From the NCBI RefSeq assembly GCF_017591435.1, contig NC_059256.1:620735-684734 (forward strand): 64,000 bases of DNA, in the 5' to 3' direction. Positions 34,516 through 48,307 of this stretch are shown piece after piece. The DNA comes from Portunus trituberculatus. Taxonomy: Eukaryota; Arthropoda; Malacostraca; Decapoda; Portunidae. How positions within the stretch are numbered: position 1 is the stretch's first letter; the number at the start of each line of letters is the position of its first letter. The notes under the pieces are model-generated. The model had not been told where the DNA came from, did no database searches, and was given only the letters and a program-made list of their open reading frames with translations. Both the position numbers and the translations under genes were made by a program.

Positions 34516-34797
34516 TAGGTTTAATTTAGTTATTAATCAAAAAGTAATTCTTTGTTACCCTAAACTAGAACGTCCATAAAAAAAAAAATGAATAAGTGAT
34601 ACACAAGATAAAAATAAAATATAAGAATAAAGTAAGTCTTAATACATACACAAAAAAACAAAAACTTTAGAATAAACATAAAAAACAAACAAATAGAAAA
34701 TAAACTAACTTAATTAAAGGCAAAAAAAAAAAATGAAAAATATAACTAAGAAAAATAAAATGCATTTACAAACATACGCACACACACGCACACACAC
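34516..34797. other. A-rich non-coding spacer
   Basis: AT-rich sequence with A runs and a short CA/CG tract (34776-34797) that forms the 5' side of a candidate splice donor. No gene is seen. Confidence 0.6.
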
Positions 34798-34935
34798 CTT
34801 TGTCTCTGGATGACCCTTTCCATGTAGCAATACAGGTCAATGGGGAGGTCAGAGAGCAGACTGTCGGTGCTGATAGTACGCAGGCTGTCCAGGTGCTGCT
34901 GTACTGCCTCTGCTATGCTTTGCGTTGACCACTGG
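34798..34935 (-). CDS. Orphan candidate coding exon (138 bp)
   Basis: A 138-bp block open through one frame, with acceptor CTAATCAACAG at 34936 onwards and donor GTGTGTGTG from 34797 down. It starts with one base and ends with two bases of split codons, so both ends are the same phase and the length is a multiple of three. The frame reads QWSTQSIAEAVQQHL, DSLRTISTDSLLSDLPIDLY, CYMERVIQRQR. Composition is balanced and unlike its repeat neighbours. I do not recognise the protein. It is in the same orientation as the TRIP13-like exon 790 bp downstream, but the phases do not fit for a direct splice. Confidence 0.4.
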
Positions 34936-34939
34936 CTGT

Positions 34940-35225
34940 TGATTAGGTTAGGTTGCTTAATGTGCAGTTAGGTTATGTAGAGATAAAAAAAAATAGGTTA
35001 GGTGAGGTGAGGTGAGATAAGGTAAGGTAAGGTAAGGTAAGGTAAGGTTAGGTTAAGGTAGGTAAGGTAAGGTAAGGTAAGGTAAGGTAAGGTAAGGTAA
35101 GGTAAGGTAAGATAAGATCAGATCAGATCAGATAAGATAAGGTAAAGTTAGATTAGGTTGAGTAAAGTTATGTTAAGTTAAATTACGTTAGGTTAGGTTA
35201 AGTTGAATTATATTAGATTAGGTTA
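34940..35225. repeat. GGTTA/GGTAA pentanucleotide tract
   Basis: Short arrays of TTAGG-family units: GGTTA near 34945-35000 and 35150-35215, GGTAA from about 35025 to 35110, GATCA variants between. Degenerate, so a long-standing interstitial tract. Confidence 0.9.
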
Positions 35226-35294
35226 AGATTAGTGAAGGGCCAGTTTACTCTCTGAAACACACAAAAACTATATAAAATAAAATTGAATAAATAA

Positions 35295-35297
<3 letters not shown>

Positions 35298-35373
<76 letters not shown>
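35298..35373. repeat. (TA)n microsatellite at Tigger left end
   Basis: About 38 TA units end exactly where the Tigger element begins (CAGTGGAGACTC). Confidence 0.97.
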
Positions 35374-35376
<3 letters not shown>

Positions 35377-35479
35377 TGGAGACTCAATTCTCGAATTCCA
35401 AATGGCTGTTCAAGTATTAAAAGTTTGATTTTTGATATATGTAAATCAGGTAATTCGTTCCAGCCATTGCCAAACTCAA

Positions 35480-36525
35480 GTATAGAAAAAAGCAGTGGTT
35501 TAATTTTGCAGTCGCCGCTAGCATTGGCACACAGAAGCAGAGTTAGCCTGTCTTTCATGGGCTTGTGTTCTGGCTAACACTTCTCTTCCTTTGTTATACA
35601 GGTCATGTTTTTTTTTTTTCTAAAACAGGCCAGTTTCATCACAATTAAACATTTGTTGTGGGCTTAAGCGATTCTTATCCAAAATTTTTCAAATTCAGGC
35701 ACAAATTACTCAGCGGCAACTCTGTCAGCACTAGCGGGCTCGCCGTGCGTCACAACAGAATAAATTTCAGTTATTATCTTGAAATTCACAAACCACCCTT
35801 TACTTGCTTTAAAATCATCATTGGAATCAGACGTAGTATCAGAAATAGGGCACGATGCAGCAGCCTAACCTCTTTAGGGAGGCGGTGGCGTAGTGGATAA
35901 GGTGGTGAGCGTGGGATCGGGCAGACGTCCACGCGTAGGTTCGAATCCCACCACATACAGCCTTAAAACACTTTGCCATTTGTCGAGTGGTTAAAAGTTA
36001 CCTACATGTTACCATGATACCCAGGTTCAGGTTCTATGTGGTTACACCCAAGATGAGCTTGGGTGGTGATATGGGCCCTAATATGGGTACCACTATAAAT
36101 AAAATTGCCTGCGCCACTAATGGGCGGAAGCTGAACAGCGCTTCCCATACACTCTTCAAGTGTGCCTACAGGCGCTATAGGCCTTACCGTATATATATAA
36201 AAAAAATAAAAAAAAAAATATTTCCTCTGACAAAGAATCACCAGCCATCTGCCTTTAGTTTATCCAATCATCATTTTTTCCATTTCTTCCACTGCTGCAG
36301 GTCGCTTAAATTGTCTTTTCACACCATCAGTCAGCTCTTTTAATGAGCTCTGTCTTATTCAGTATTGTGGCTACTGTAGATCTAGCCATACGGTACTCAG
36401 CTGCAAGATCGGTTCTTCTTTTATTTCTCGTATCTATCAATAACCTCCTTTTTCCTTTCGATGGTTGTCACTACATTCTATCTTGTAGGCTTATTCTCAC
36501 CACTAACAAGCCTCTTCGGTGCCAT
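35480..36525 (-). pseudogene. Tigger/pogo transposase remnant
   Basis: ATG at 36525 begins MAPKRLVSGENKP, the common start of Tigger-type proteins. HTH region: VIDRYEKRRTDLAAEYRMARSTVATILN. After the SINE the frame resumes with FKASKGWFVNFK, THGEPASADRVAAE and, in other frames, CDETGLF-like and KDRLTLLLCANASGDCKIKPLL, the CENPB-HTH and DDE start. The remaining DDE domain is lost, and the sequence passes straight to the terminal repeat. Many frameshifts and stops. Confidence 0.82.
35877..36217 (+). mobile_element. tRNA-derived SINE
   Basis: It has a tRNA-like head (GGCGGTGGCGTAGTGGATAA, A-box GGCGTAGTGG; B-box GGTTCGAATCCC about 60 bp on), a ~240-bp unrelated body and a terminal A-rich tail (36200-36217). 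RNA polymerase III would start at the head. It interrupts the Tigger transposase. The head cannot fold as a complete tRNA with CCA-type acceptor pairing, so it is not a tRNA gene. Confidence 0.85.
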
Positions 36526-36568
36526 TGTAAGCAAACAAACAAACAAACAAATAAACTCAGGAGAGAAT

Positions 36569-36735
36569 GCGCAAGACAATGTTATTCTTACAAATGCGAA
36601 GGATCAATTGGATGCGGTGGACCGGTTGGGGCGGCGGAAAGGATGAAAGCGCAGGACACTGTTATTCTTACAACAGCGAAGGATCAACTGGCTGCGGCGG
36701 ACCAGTGGGACGCGTGGTGCGGCGGGAAGGATGAG
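36569..36735. repeat. 80-bp tandem duplication inside Tigger
   Basis: GCGCAAGACAATGTTATTC at 36569 recurs as GCGCAGGACACTGTTATTC at 36649, with similarity throughout the 80-bp unit. Non-coding. Confidence 0.85.
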
Positions 36736-36778
36736 GCCTTTTTTTGTTTACAGTCACGTGGGCGGACGTTCGACTAGG

Positions 36779-37713
36779 AGGCCTGTGTTCACAGTATGCG
36801 GCGGCGCCGCACGTGGTGATATCACACACAAACCAATGAGAGGTGTCACACTAGTGAGGCGCTGCCGTTTCCGCCGCACCCGCCGCACCCGACCGACCGA
36901 GTGTCGTGTGAAATCACACATAAGTTCTATGCACGTGGTCACACCAGACGGCCGCGCTGCATCCGGCGCTCCATTGTTAAAAGATGTTTGACACTGATTT
37001 ATTTATTCAGTGTATTCACGCAATGCCAACTCAAACTCTTGTCAATCATGGCACCATAGATACCCAACTCTGTCTTCACAGGGCTTTCCAGTATCTGACG
37101 TAGTGTCTCCTCATTCTCCTTTTTTATTTTTTAATTCAAGGAATACTTTATTTGTACAGTTGATTATTTCTTGCATTTGGAAATGAATATTATAATATAT
37201 TATAGTTACCGTATTACATCCCCATGTTTTTCAGTCTGAATATATAGTCACAATGTTTTTTTCTTTTGTTTTTTATACTCATCTTAGTGTAATTGTTAGT
37301 CTTTCTTCTGGCGATAATGATCTTCGAAACTTTGTATTTTGCTTGGAGATATGAGACCTCAGCACTTCCAGCAGCTCATCAAAAGAAGGTTTGGACATTC
37401 TGTAATACTCACAAAAATCTTTCATCATATTTTCGTATATTCTCATAAAACTTTTCAAATCTTTTACTTGTTTCTCGTTCACCGTTGAATGCGTGAACCA
37501 AGTGTTTGCGACGAGTTGGCTCTTTCAGTAAGCCTTCTGCTTCTGATGCACAAATAACTTTTAGTTTTGACAACATGATAGTCAACCTCTCTACGCTGGC
37601 TTCTGGGGATACTGAACGACTTCGCCGCTTATGTGTGACAGGATGCAGGCAGTGCGACGGCGCCGCATGCGTTTCCGTCGCAGCGGCGCCGCCGCAAAGT
37701 GTGACACCGGCCT
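36779..37713 (-). mobile_element. PIF/Harbinger-type element, internally deleted
   Basis: Its ends match as inverted repeats of about 30 bp: AGGCCTGTGTTCACA then GCGGCGGCGCCGC on the left, and on the right (complement) AGGCCGGTGTCACAC then GCGGCGGCGCCGC. The inside holds one transposase piece at 37279-37482. Total length is 935 bp, so most of the usual two-gene content is gone. A clear 3-bp target duplication is not visible. Confidence 0.72.
37279..37482 (-). pseudogene. HARBI1-like nuclease N-terminal fragment
   Basis: The frame reads DFCEYYRMSKPSFDELLEVLRSHISKQNTKFRRSLSPEERLTITLR, matching the N-terminal region of Harbinger nucleases (F-R-M-S-x-x-x-F-x-x-L-L, then I-S-P-E-E-R-L-x-x-T-L-R). 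The DDE catalytic region is absent. Confidence 0.85.
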
Positions 37714-37806
37714 TTAATGCGTATTTTTTTTTCGAGTATTAAGTCGAACTTTTGCGTTCGACTATTGAAAAGTTCGATTATTTAGACGTTTGAGTATTGA
37801 GTCTCC

Positions 37807-39372
<1,566 letters not shown>

Positions 39373-39929
39373 TTGAATATGTCCGAGAAAACACAAAATC
39401 ACGCATCGAAAATTCCATTTTGGGCACAAAAATCACATTGCTACTTTTGCGTCCTCACCACTAAAAAAATAGGTTGCACCTTGACAATTAGGCGTATTCA
39501 ATCAACAGCCGCCATCAGTCATCGACGCGTCTCCAGCCTCCACTCCCCCACCGATGTCTCGGCCAGACCTGAGTAAGTATATGTTTGTCTGTCTCACTGT
39601 CTGTTACAAGTTCATGCTTCAGTGTTATTCAACCTGAGTATCTGAATGTCTATCTACCTTATAGTGTCAGTTAGCCGTACAATGTACATCATGTCAACCT
39701 CAGTACTCTCACAGTGCCAATAAACCTGACAGTAGCCTACTTGTCAGGTTCATAGTATCTGTCATCCTCACGGGCTCAAATCATCCTTACAATGCCAATT
39801 AACCTTATAACGCCTTTTCAATGACAAAAAAAAACAAAAAAAAAACATGCAGTGTCTGATCATCACCACTAATGAACCTTTGTGTTATTCGACGTTGCGA
39901 TGTCAACCTTATTATTGTTACCTATAAAC

Positions 39930-39997
<68 letters not shown>

Positions 39998-40053
39998 TTT
40001 GTTTAAAATTTATTTATCATACAAATTTTTCCTCAGGTTATTGACGTGCAAAG
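39373..40053 (+). promoter_or_regulatory. Presumed 5'-UTR exon, intron and start region of the DUF7869-like gene
   Basis: A donor GTAAGTAT at 39573 and an acceptor TTTTTCCTCAG ending at 40036 bound a 464-bp intron that contains a (TG)n tract (39932-39995). The second exon starts 17 bp before the ATG at 40054. The first exon would be 5' untranslated and its start is not defined. I see no TATA box in a certain position. Confidence 0.55.
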
Positions 40054-41956
40054 ATGTCGTCTGACGAGGCAGCTGAAGTTGATGCTGGCGGCGAGCGCGT
40101 CAGCCATGATGACAATAGTGACGGTGACGTGCCTGAACCTTCCGTGGAAGAAAACGCACCAGGAATCCAGCAGTGTGGAAAAAATGTTGCAAAACACAAG
40201 AGAAATGTTGGTGAGGCTTACATCAGTGTGAAAACAAACAGACATGTAGCAGCCCGTGCTATTGGCCCTCCTTGTGCTGACGGGTGTTTTGACAGGGTAG
40301 GACGTGAAGGAATTCGAGCCATATTTGAAGCTTTTTGGGCACTAGGAGATTATGAACTCCAAAACGCCTATATTAAAAAACTGGTGAAGACTGTGCCCAT
40401 CAAGCGAAAGCGTACACTGGCAGAAGTCAGCAGGCGTAGCCATACTTTTCTCTACAGTGTGATGATTAACGGTGCCTCACATAGTGTTTGCAAAGAGAGG
40501 ATTTGCCAGTATGCATGGCCTTAGTCTTAGCCGTGTTGAAAGTGCAAGCAAGAAAATGACGTTGACCGGAACCCTAATTGCAGATAAACGCGGAAGGCGA
40601 GTTCCTCAAAACAAAATTGTGGGGATGCAGGCGGATCGAGTCAGAGAACACATCAAACTTTTGCCTGCCATGTCGTGCCACTACAGTCGCTTCAAGGCTC
40701 CACACCGTCGCTACCTAGACTCGTCCCTTACCATCAAGAAACTCTATGATTCATACGTAGAATGGATGGAAAAGGAACACAGTAATGAACCGTTTGTCAC
40801 CTTCAGCTACTACAGTGATGTCTTCACCAAGGAATTCAACATTTGCTTTGCACCTCCTGATTCTGACACCTGTACCACTTGTGATACTTTGAATGCTGCA
40901 ATTAAGAATGATGCTGAAAACCTGGAGAAGGTAGCAGAACATCAAATGAATTTACAGGCACACAAGGCAGAAGCAGACGAAGCACAGAACCTTATGAAAA
41001 TATGGAAAAATAATGATGATGATGATGTTCGTGCAGTTGCTGTAGACCTCCAACAAACTCTCCCAACACCTCGCTTGTCAGCTGGAATCTCTTACTACAA
41101 ACGCAAAATGTGGACTTATAACTTGTGCATATTTAATTTGAAAACAGAAAAATCAACCATGTATGTGTGGAATGAAAGTGTAGCTAAGCGTGGTTCTGTG
41201 GAGATTGCTAGTTGCTTAAAGGACTGGGTGTTTCGTGAATATGCTAGATGTGCTTTTGAAAAACTAGTTGTGTTTTCTGATAACTGTGGAGGACAAAATA
41301 AGAACATAAACATGGTCCTCAACTATCTCCATGAGTTGCATTGTGGGCGAATACAGGACATCAAACACATCTTTTTGGTGCCAGGACATACATTCATGGG
41401 TTGTGACAGGTCCTTTGGGCTTATTGAAAAACGCCTGAAACGACATGGCAATGTGGTGCTTCCTCGTGATTACTGCAGTGTTATGAAAAGTGCTGCCTCT
41501 ACTTTCACGGTTGAAGAAATGGACCAGTCAAAGTTCCTGAATTTAGACCTGCTGAAGACGATGGTAACGAGGAGGAGAGCTACAGCTTCAACATTCAAGA
41601 ACGCAAAGATGATCATTCTCAACTCGGAGTACAAAGAGGGTTATGTTCTTCTGCAGGATTATGATGCCACTAACTTCACCAACGCCACAAGAATGCGCCT
41701 CATGCCAGGAAGAGATCCATACAGTCCCAACAACTTCAACCTCAGTACCATACAGTTGACTCCCAAATATGACCGTCCTCTCAGACTTGATCAGGAGAAA
41801 GTGGCAGATATCAGGTCACTGTATCCACTTCTGAGTGTTGCTGAACAACAGTTTTATGAGAACATCTTCCAGAATCAAGAAGATAATCAAATAGATGCCT
41901 CTAATGACGATGAAGATCATGTTGACAACTACACACTGGACTACCATAAGGAATAA
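40054..41956 (+). CDS. DUF7869-like protein (transposon-derived, RNase H-fold type), one frameshift
   Basis: A reading frame from ATG 40054 to about 40508 joins, after one extra base in AAAGAGAGGATTT (about 40499), a frame running to a stop at 41954-41956, together about 630 residues. The N-terminal part is acidic and then basic. The middle has CTTCDTLNAAI (Cys-x2-Cys). The C-terminal half holds VVFSDNCGGQNKN and FLVPGHTFMGCDRSFGLIEKRLK, the D...N-x-Q-N-K-N and G-H-(T/S)-F-x-x-C-D-x-x-F-x-x-I-E-K hallmark of the multi-copy arthropod family annotated as DUF7869, which I believe has a DDE/RNase H-type fold. The C-terminus is acidic. AATAAA lies at the stop codon (41953, 41959). Function is unknown. 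With the single frameshift in a homopurine stretch it may be a sequencing error or a recent pseudogene. Confidence 0.78.
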
Positions 41957-41964
41957 AAATAAAC
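41953..41964 (+). terminator. Polyadenylation signals of the DUF7869-like gene
   Basis: Two overlapping AATAAA hexamers directly at and after the stop codon, followed by TG-rich sequence. Confidence 0.7.
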
Positions 41965-42026
41965 ATTTGTGTATGGTTTTGTTTTCATAATACTAGAAAG
42001 TAGTGCAACACAATGTGAGGAAACAA

Positions 42027-42085
42027 ATTATTGCAATATATTGTAGCATAATAATAATTATTATGCTACAATATATTGCAATAAT
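42027..42085. repeat. 59-bp perfect palindrome (29-bp arms, 1-bp centre)
   Basis: The arm ATTATTGCAATATATTGTAG and the following CATAATAAT is mirrored base for base around A at 42056. I checked all 29 pairs. It is 70 bp downstream of the DUF7869-like stop codon. Confidence 0.97.
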
Positions 42086-42132
42086 CGATGTGACTGCATT
42101 TTAAGTGTATGCTGGTGTAAATTATTTTTTCT

Positions 42133-43423
<1,291 letters not shown>

Positions 43424-43455
43424 TAGTAGTAGTAGTCTATAGTAGTAGTAGTAGT

Positions 43456-43530
<75 letters not shown>
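43424..43530. repeat. (AGT)n(AGC)n(AGT)n microsatellite
   Basis: Trinucleotide tract that ends next to the first 46-bp direct repeat. Confidence 0.97.
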
Positions 43531-43532
<2 letters not shown>

Positions 43533-43538
43533 GCTTCT

Positions 43539-43584
43539 TTATAGCCATTAAATATTCAATATTTTACGTTGGCAACGTATGCCA
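43539..43584 (+). repeat. 46-bp direct repeat, left copy (flanks piggyBac)
   Basis: TTATAGCCATTAAATATTCA and the following 26 bp, ending in GTTGGCAACGTATGCCA, are identical to 49237-49282. They sit immediately outside the piggyBac termini on both sides, in the same orientation. Confidence 0.95.
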
Positions 43585-44255
43585 ACCCTTTATGGTCTGC
43601 ATTAAGTTCCACAAACAAAAAAATAATCATTGGTTTTTTAGTTCCTTTGCATCCCAGAATGCAAAAATGGCCTTGTATTTTACATTTTCCTGTAAATAAA
43701 AAAAAAATCCAAACGTGCCTTTTTCGATCATCTGAGCATACGACAGGCCTTTCTTTGAAATATGACAAAATAAGTTATTCTTACATATCAAGCTCTATTT
43801 TGCCTGAATGCGAAGATTGCCGATCTTTTATGGGAAAATAATTTAGGAACATTAAAAATTATTATAGTGTATGTAGTTTGTTATATTTTATTATGATATT
43901 TAATTGAAAAAATATTAATTTTCACAAATAAATGCCATGTAAATAGAACTTGTAACCTTTAGACACCTGTGTACAATGTTTCTTTACAATTACATGTTAA
44001 ATCAGTTCAATATGCATGTAAGAAATAACAACAAAACAAAACAAAATCCCTCTTCACATCTTATACCTGTGTAGAAACAAATGAAACCAAACTAAATGAA
44101 ATTTTGATTGGTCCAGAATCCAAGTAATATAATATTTTCCTCAAAGAACTTGCCCAGGTGCATGGCTACAACAGTAGAGTCTCTATTTACTCCTACCCTT
44201 GTATTATCTTGCTTTTTCCTTGTATTTCACTCCCTCTCATGTCACCTCACACATA

Positions 44256-45300
44256 TCACTCTGAATTTTCATGTGGCGGGTTTGCACCCATGAAACTCAA
44301 GAAGCAACTATTTTCACGGCCAATACACAAGTAGAGTTGACACTTCAGGCACCATGTGACGGGTGAGGACTTACACCCTGGCATTTTGCACCTTCCTCTT
44401 TTCTTCAGATTTATAGGAAAATGCCCAACCTGGTCATGCCTGACTGACTTACTAGGAATTGCCTTGGTGTTGTGGCCTCTCTGTTTCTTCTCAGCTTGCC
44501 TTTCATGAACTGTAGCTGAGGGTCTACCTCTCTTCTTACCTACCAGTGGCTTGTTCTGCAAACGCAGGCATTGTGAGAGAACTAGTTTGAAATCATGCAG
44601 TATCAAAGGCTTACTAGTGCCGCCAAAAGCTGCGAGATCCCGTCTGTACAGCAACCAAGCATTGGCTATTGCCACATCAAAGAAATGGAAAAACAGCCGA
44701 TGATACCACTTCTTTGATCTGAAGAACATCCTATAGAAAGCAACAAGGGAATCCATTTTATCAACACCTCACATATTAGCATTGTAATGCTTGATAAAAC
44801 AGGACATCCTACCTCAGCTTTCTGTGTTGTGGATACACTTTTGTTCCAGCGTTCAATAGTTGTCACGGGTTGAGTTAATCCTAGTGTAGACATCACTGTA
44901 CATATATTATTATCATTCCACCTCACAACCCTTACAGCGCCTGCACATGTGCTAATCTTTCCTTCGTATTCTACAAAGATGACTTTCCCTTAGATTTCAG
45001 GTCCTTATCTGAAATCAACTTCAACCAACAAGCCTGTTACTGCGAACAGTCCCCATACACAATATACCTCTGTTGAACATTTCACAAAATAAAGGAATTG
45101 TTGAAAACAAATTGTCCATGAAAAGCCTGCAATTCTTATTGGAAGGAATGACAGATGCCAAGGTGCAACCATGTGTTACTTTTAAATAAAAGTTGGACTC
45201 AGATCACCGAAAACGACACGTTTCACAAAAAAATTGACATAGGTCTTGTGCCCAGTGTACCGAAAAGATACATTAAAACTTTCATACGTAATTACTCTAA
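44256..45300 (-). pseudogene. piggyBac transposase remnant
   Basis: Sense order: KTYVNFF, then RLFMDNLFSTIPLFCEMFNRGILCMGTVRSNR (the L-F-x-D-N-x-F-T-S core with a catalytic Asp), RWNDNNICTVMSTLG (second Asp region), DKMDSLVAFYRMFFRSKKWYHRLFFHFFDVAIANAW (the V-D-x-x-D...W-x-x-x-x-F-F region), and a C-terminal cysteine cluster CKMPGCKSSPVTWCLKCQLYLC. There are frameshifts between the blocks, and the N-terminal ~150 residues have no room because the hAT lies there. Not functional. Confidence 0.88.
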
Positions 45301-45854
45301 ATAACACTTTCAAACACTTTTAAAATCACTTCACATCTTCTTTATACATCATTAAACAAACTGTGAATTTCTGGAAGCTGAACACTTACTAATATGGGCA
45401 TCCTGGGACATTTTGTCTGGAGCAAACTGCGTTGTTGACACAAGCCTGCACATGGCGTCCCTCACTGTGCTTCTTCTAGTGACGGGCGGGTACCCGGGTA
45501 AGTAACCGGGTAGTTGAGTATTGACTCTCCACACGGGTACCCGGGACAAAGTATGTTTTGTCGGGTAACTAACCGGGTAATTTCTATAATATTCTAAGGC
45601 AAGTATTCAGAGTCTAAAGTTCGAATATGAGTACTGGTGTGAAACCATTAATGCAATATGGAAATAATGGTGGAAAAGGAAAAACAGTTGAGTCTACAGA
45701 GAGTATACGGACATGCATACTGTATGTGTGCGATCATTAATGATATAAGGTGAGGATGATATAAATATTTCGTTCACCCTTGCAGCCAGCCAGTGGCCAC
45801 TGGCCAATAAAAGATCGTCAGAGATGTCACGTGATATGACGCAACTTAGAGGAG

Positions 45855-45930
45855 TGCCCAATTGGCTGATGAATAGTGACGTCACAGCCAAGGCTATAAA
45901 TAACGCGCTCACAGCCCCGCCTACTCAGTT
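45855..45930 (+). promoter_or_regulatory. Core promoter of the hAT transposase gene
   Basis: In order: a CCAAT/ATTGG palindrome (45858-45866), a perfect CRE TGACGTCA (45877-45884), TATAAATA (45895-45902) and an arthropod initiator TCAGTT (45925-45930). The spacing from TATA to the initiator A is 32 bp, ideal for RNA polymerase II. The ATG at 46151 would leave a 5' leader of about 220 nt. Confidence 0.65.
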
Positions 45931-46150
45931 GCAGAGAGACTTACTTACAGACGGGGTACCCGTGACACTCTTCATTATGCGATAAAGCTTATTAAACTAA
46001 CATCACTAATGACTAAATCTATTTTTCAGAATACACTATAAACATTCCTCTACAAAATTTGACCATTTTCATATATATTGACCCGATCACTTTTTATTGA
46101 GAACGTAGAACAAGTGCTCCTGTAACCCCTACTTTCCACTCACTGTCATA

Positions 46151-47975
46151 ATGTCATCGAAGAGAGGGAGAAAAGCACCAGTGTGGAATTTGATGGAACA
46201 GACATCACCCGTCTCTGTAACATGTCTGGTCTGTAAGGATGTTTTGAAGTACAGTGGTGGTAGCACTTCAAATCTGCTTAAACATATTCGCGCTAGACAC
46301 CCTATCGATTATGCAGATTTAAAGGAGGATAATGAAAATGAAGTAATTGCAAAGGCGTCGAAGCCATCCACATCTCAGCCTACACTGATACAAACTATCA
46401 CTAGAATTCAGCCATACAAAAAGACTCAAAAGCAAAGAAAGAAATTGATGAACTGATAATTGAATGGATAGTGAAGGACATGATGCCGCTATCAGCAGTA
46501 GAGAGCAAAACTTTTAAAAATTACTCCACAGACTTGACCCAAAATATGAACTACCCAGCCGTAGGGAAGTTGGAAGGACTCTCTTGCCTGCTCTGTATAA
46601 TATAGAAGTAGAGAGAGTTCGAAAAGAGCTTCAGGAGGCAAATCATGTTGCATTAACAACAGATTTATGGACATCACGCCAAACAAAAGGCTATATCACA
46701 GTAACAGCTCACTTCATATCACCAGAGTGGGTTCTGAAATCTGCTGTACTTGATACAATTTGCATTGCAGGGTCTCACACAGCCGAAAACATTGCACAAC
46801 ATCTAACATTGATCTGCAACAACTGGAATATTTTTGACAAAGTACGTTCTATTGTGACAGATAATGCTGCAAACATCTGCGCAGCTATAAAATCATTAAG
46901 CAAACGCCAAATTCCATGCTTTGCACACACTTTGAATCTAGTCGTGCAAGAAGCCATAAAGAATACTAGTGATGTCCTTGAAGTAAGAGATAAAATAAAG
47001 CAGATTGTAACTTTCTTCCATCACAGTGTAAAGGCTACAGACAGGCTTACTCAGTTGCAAGAGCAGCACAATCAACCAACAAAAAAGCTCATTCAAGATG
47101 TGGAGACCAGATGGAACTCTACATTTTATATGATAGAAAGATTTTTGGAACAAAATGAACTTGTCACCACAACCTTGTGCCTGCTCGGTAAAAACAATCT
47201 CTGCCTCAACGATGAAGAGCTTGCACTTCTCCGAAGTTCCATCAATGTTTTGGAGATTTTTGAGGAAGCTACGAGAGAAATGTCATCTGAAAAGACAACT
47301 TCACTTTCAAAGGTAATACCAATGATCAGAGGAATCCAAACATGCATGAAGTCAATCAATGAGAAGGATGGTTTATGTGAACTTGGCCAGCATTTACAAA
47401 CACAAATGCAGCAAAGGTTTGCAATTGTGGAAGGATCATTCAGCCTCGCAGCTGCAACGCTGCTAGATCCTAGATTTAAAAAGCACCATTCTCAGACAGT
47501 TCTAACGTTACAGTAGCGGAGAATCGATTGGTAAAGCAAATGCGATCATATGATACGGCAAGAACTACTATCACATCAAATGATGCGCCACATACAGCAA
47601 CCACATCAGCTGCCAGTGAAAGCAGAACCTCTCTAGTAAAAATCCTCGATTTGGAGTACTCTTGATGAAACTATTGAGAAAATCAACGAGCAAAAGTCCT
47701 CACAGTCATTGACTGGCCCTCATATTGAGCTGAAGAGATACTTCACGGAGGAAAATCATGTTTCAAGAGAAGCAGATCCACTCATGTGGTGGAAGGAACA
47801 CGCCGCTCAGTATCCAAGGCTAAATGAGCTGGCTAAAAAATACTTGTGCTCACCTGCATCATCCGTTCCATCGGAACGATTATTTAGTAAAGCAGGTGAG
47901 CTCATATCTCTGAGAAGAAGTAATCTGTCAGAAGGCAAAGTGAATATGATCCTTTTCCTGAATAAGAACTTGTAA
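46151..47975 (+). pseudogene. hAT (ZBED-type) transposase
   Basis: The N-terminal BED finger reads VWNLMEQTSPVSVTCLVCKDVL...SNLLKHIRARH (C-x2-C...H-x4-H). After two frame changes (about 46440 and 46530) comes LPALYNIEVERVRKELQEANHVALTTDLWTS with the first catalytic Asp, then SIVTDNAAN (second Asp), IPCFAHTLNLVV and TRWNSTFYMIERF. After another change near 47510, the C-terminal dimerisation block has WWKEHAAQYPRLNELAKKYL and ASSVPSERLFSKAGELIS. At least four frameshifts make it a pseudogene, although all domains are present. Confidence 0.93.
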
Positions 47976-48064
47976 GCGAAACTGCTACCTATAGGCCTAC
48001 AGTTTATTTACTTCCAGAATGCTTTAATTTTCCTTAAAGTACGTTTATTTTTTTATTCCAATAT

Positions 48065-48270
48065 AACAATCTTAATGGATTACACCCTATGGATATATTC
48101 TTTTCACTTTTGTATAACTTGTGTCATCATTGTGCATATACATGGCTGTGATAATGTAATAATGTGCAATTATATATTTTCTTGTATAACTTTTCTTTTC
48201 TTATTTTACAGAAATGGACATTAGTTTCATACAATGTATTATCAATTATGGTAATAATAAATAGTAATAG

Positions 48271-48307
<37 letters not shown>

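Noticed and set aside
34505..34530. True telomere or subtelomere boundary
   Set aside because: TTAGG units are few and degenerate and lie between ordinary repeats; only an interstitial tract is supported.
35877..35955. A functional tRNA gene
   Set aside because: A and B boxes are present, but acceptor and anticodon stems do not fit and a SINE body with A-rich tail follows.
39373..39576. A 67-residue protein upstream of the DUF7869-like gene
   Set aside because: The frame runs across the presumed 5'-UTR splice donor and shows no domain; more likely untranslated.
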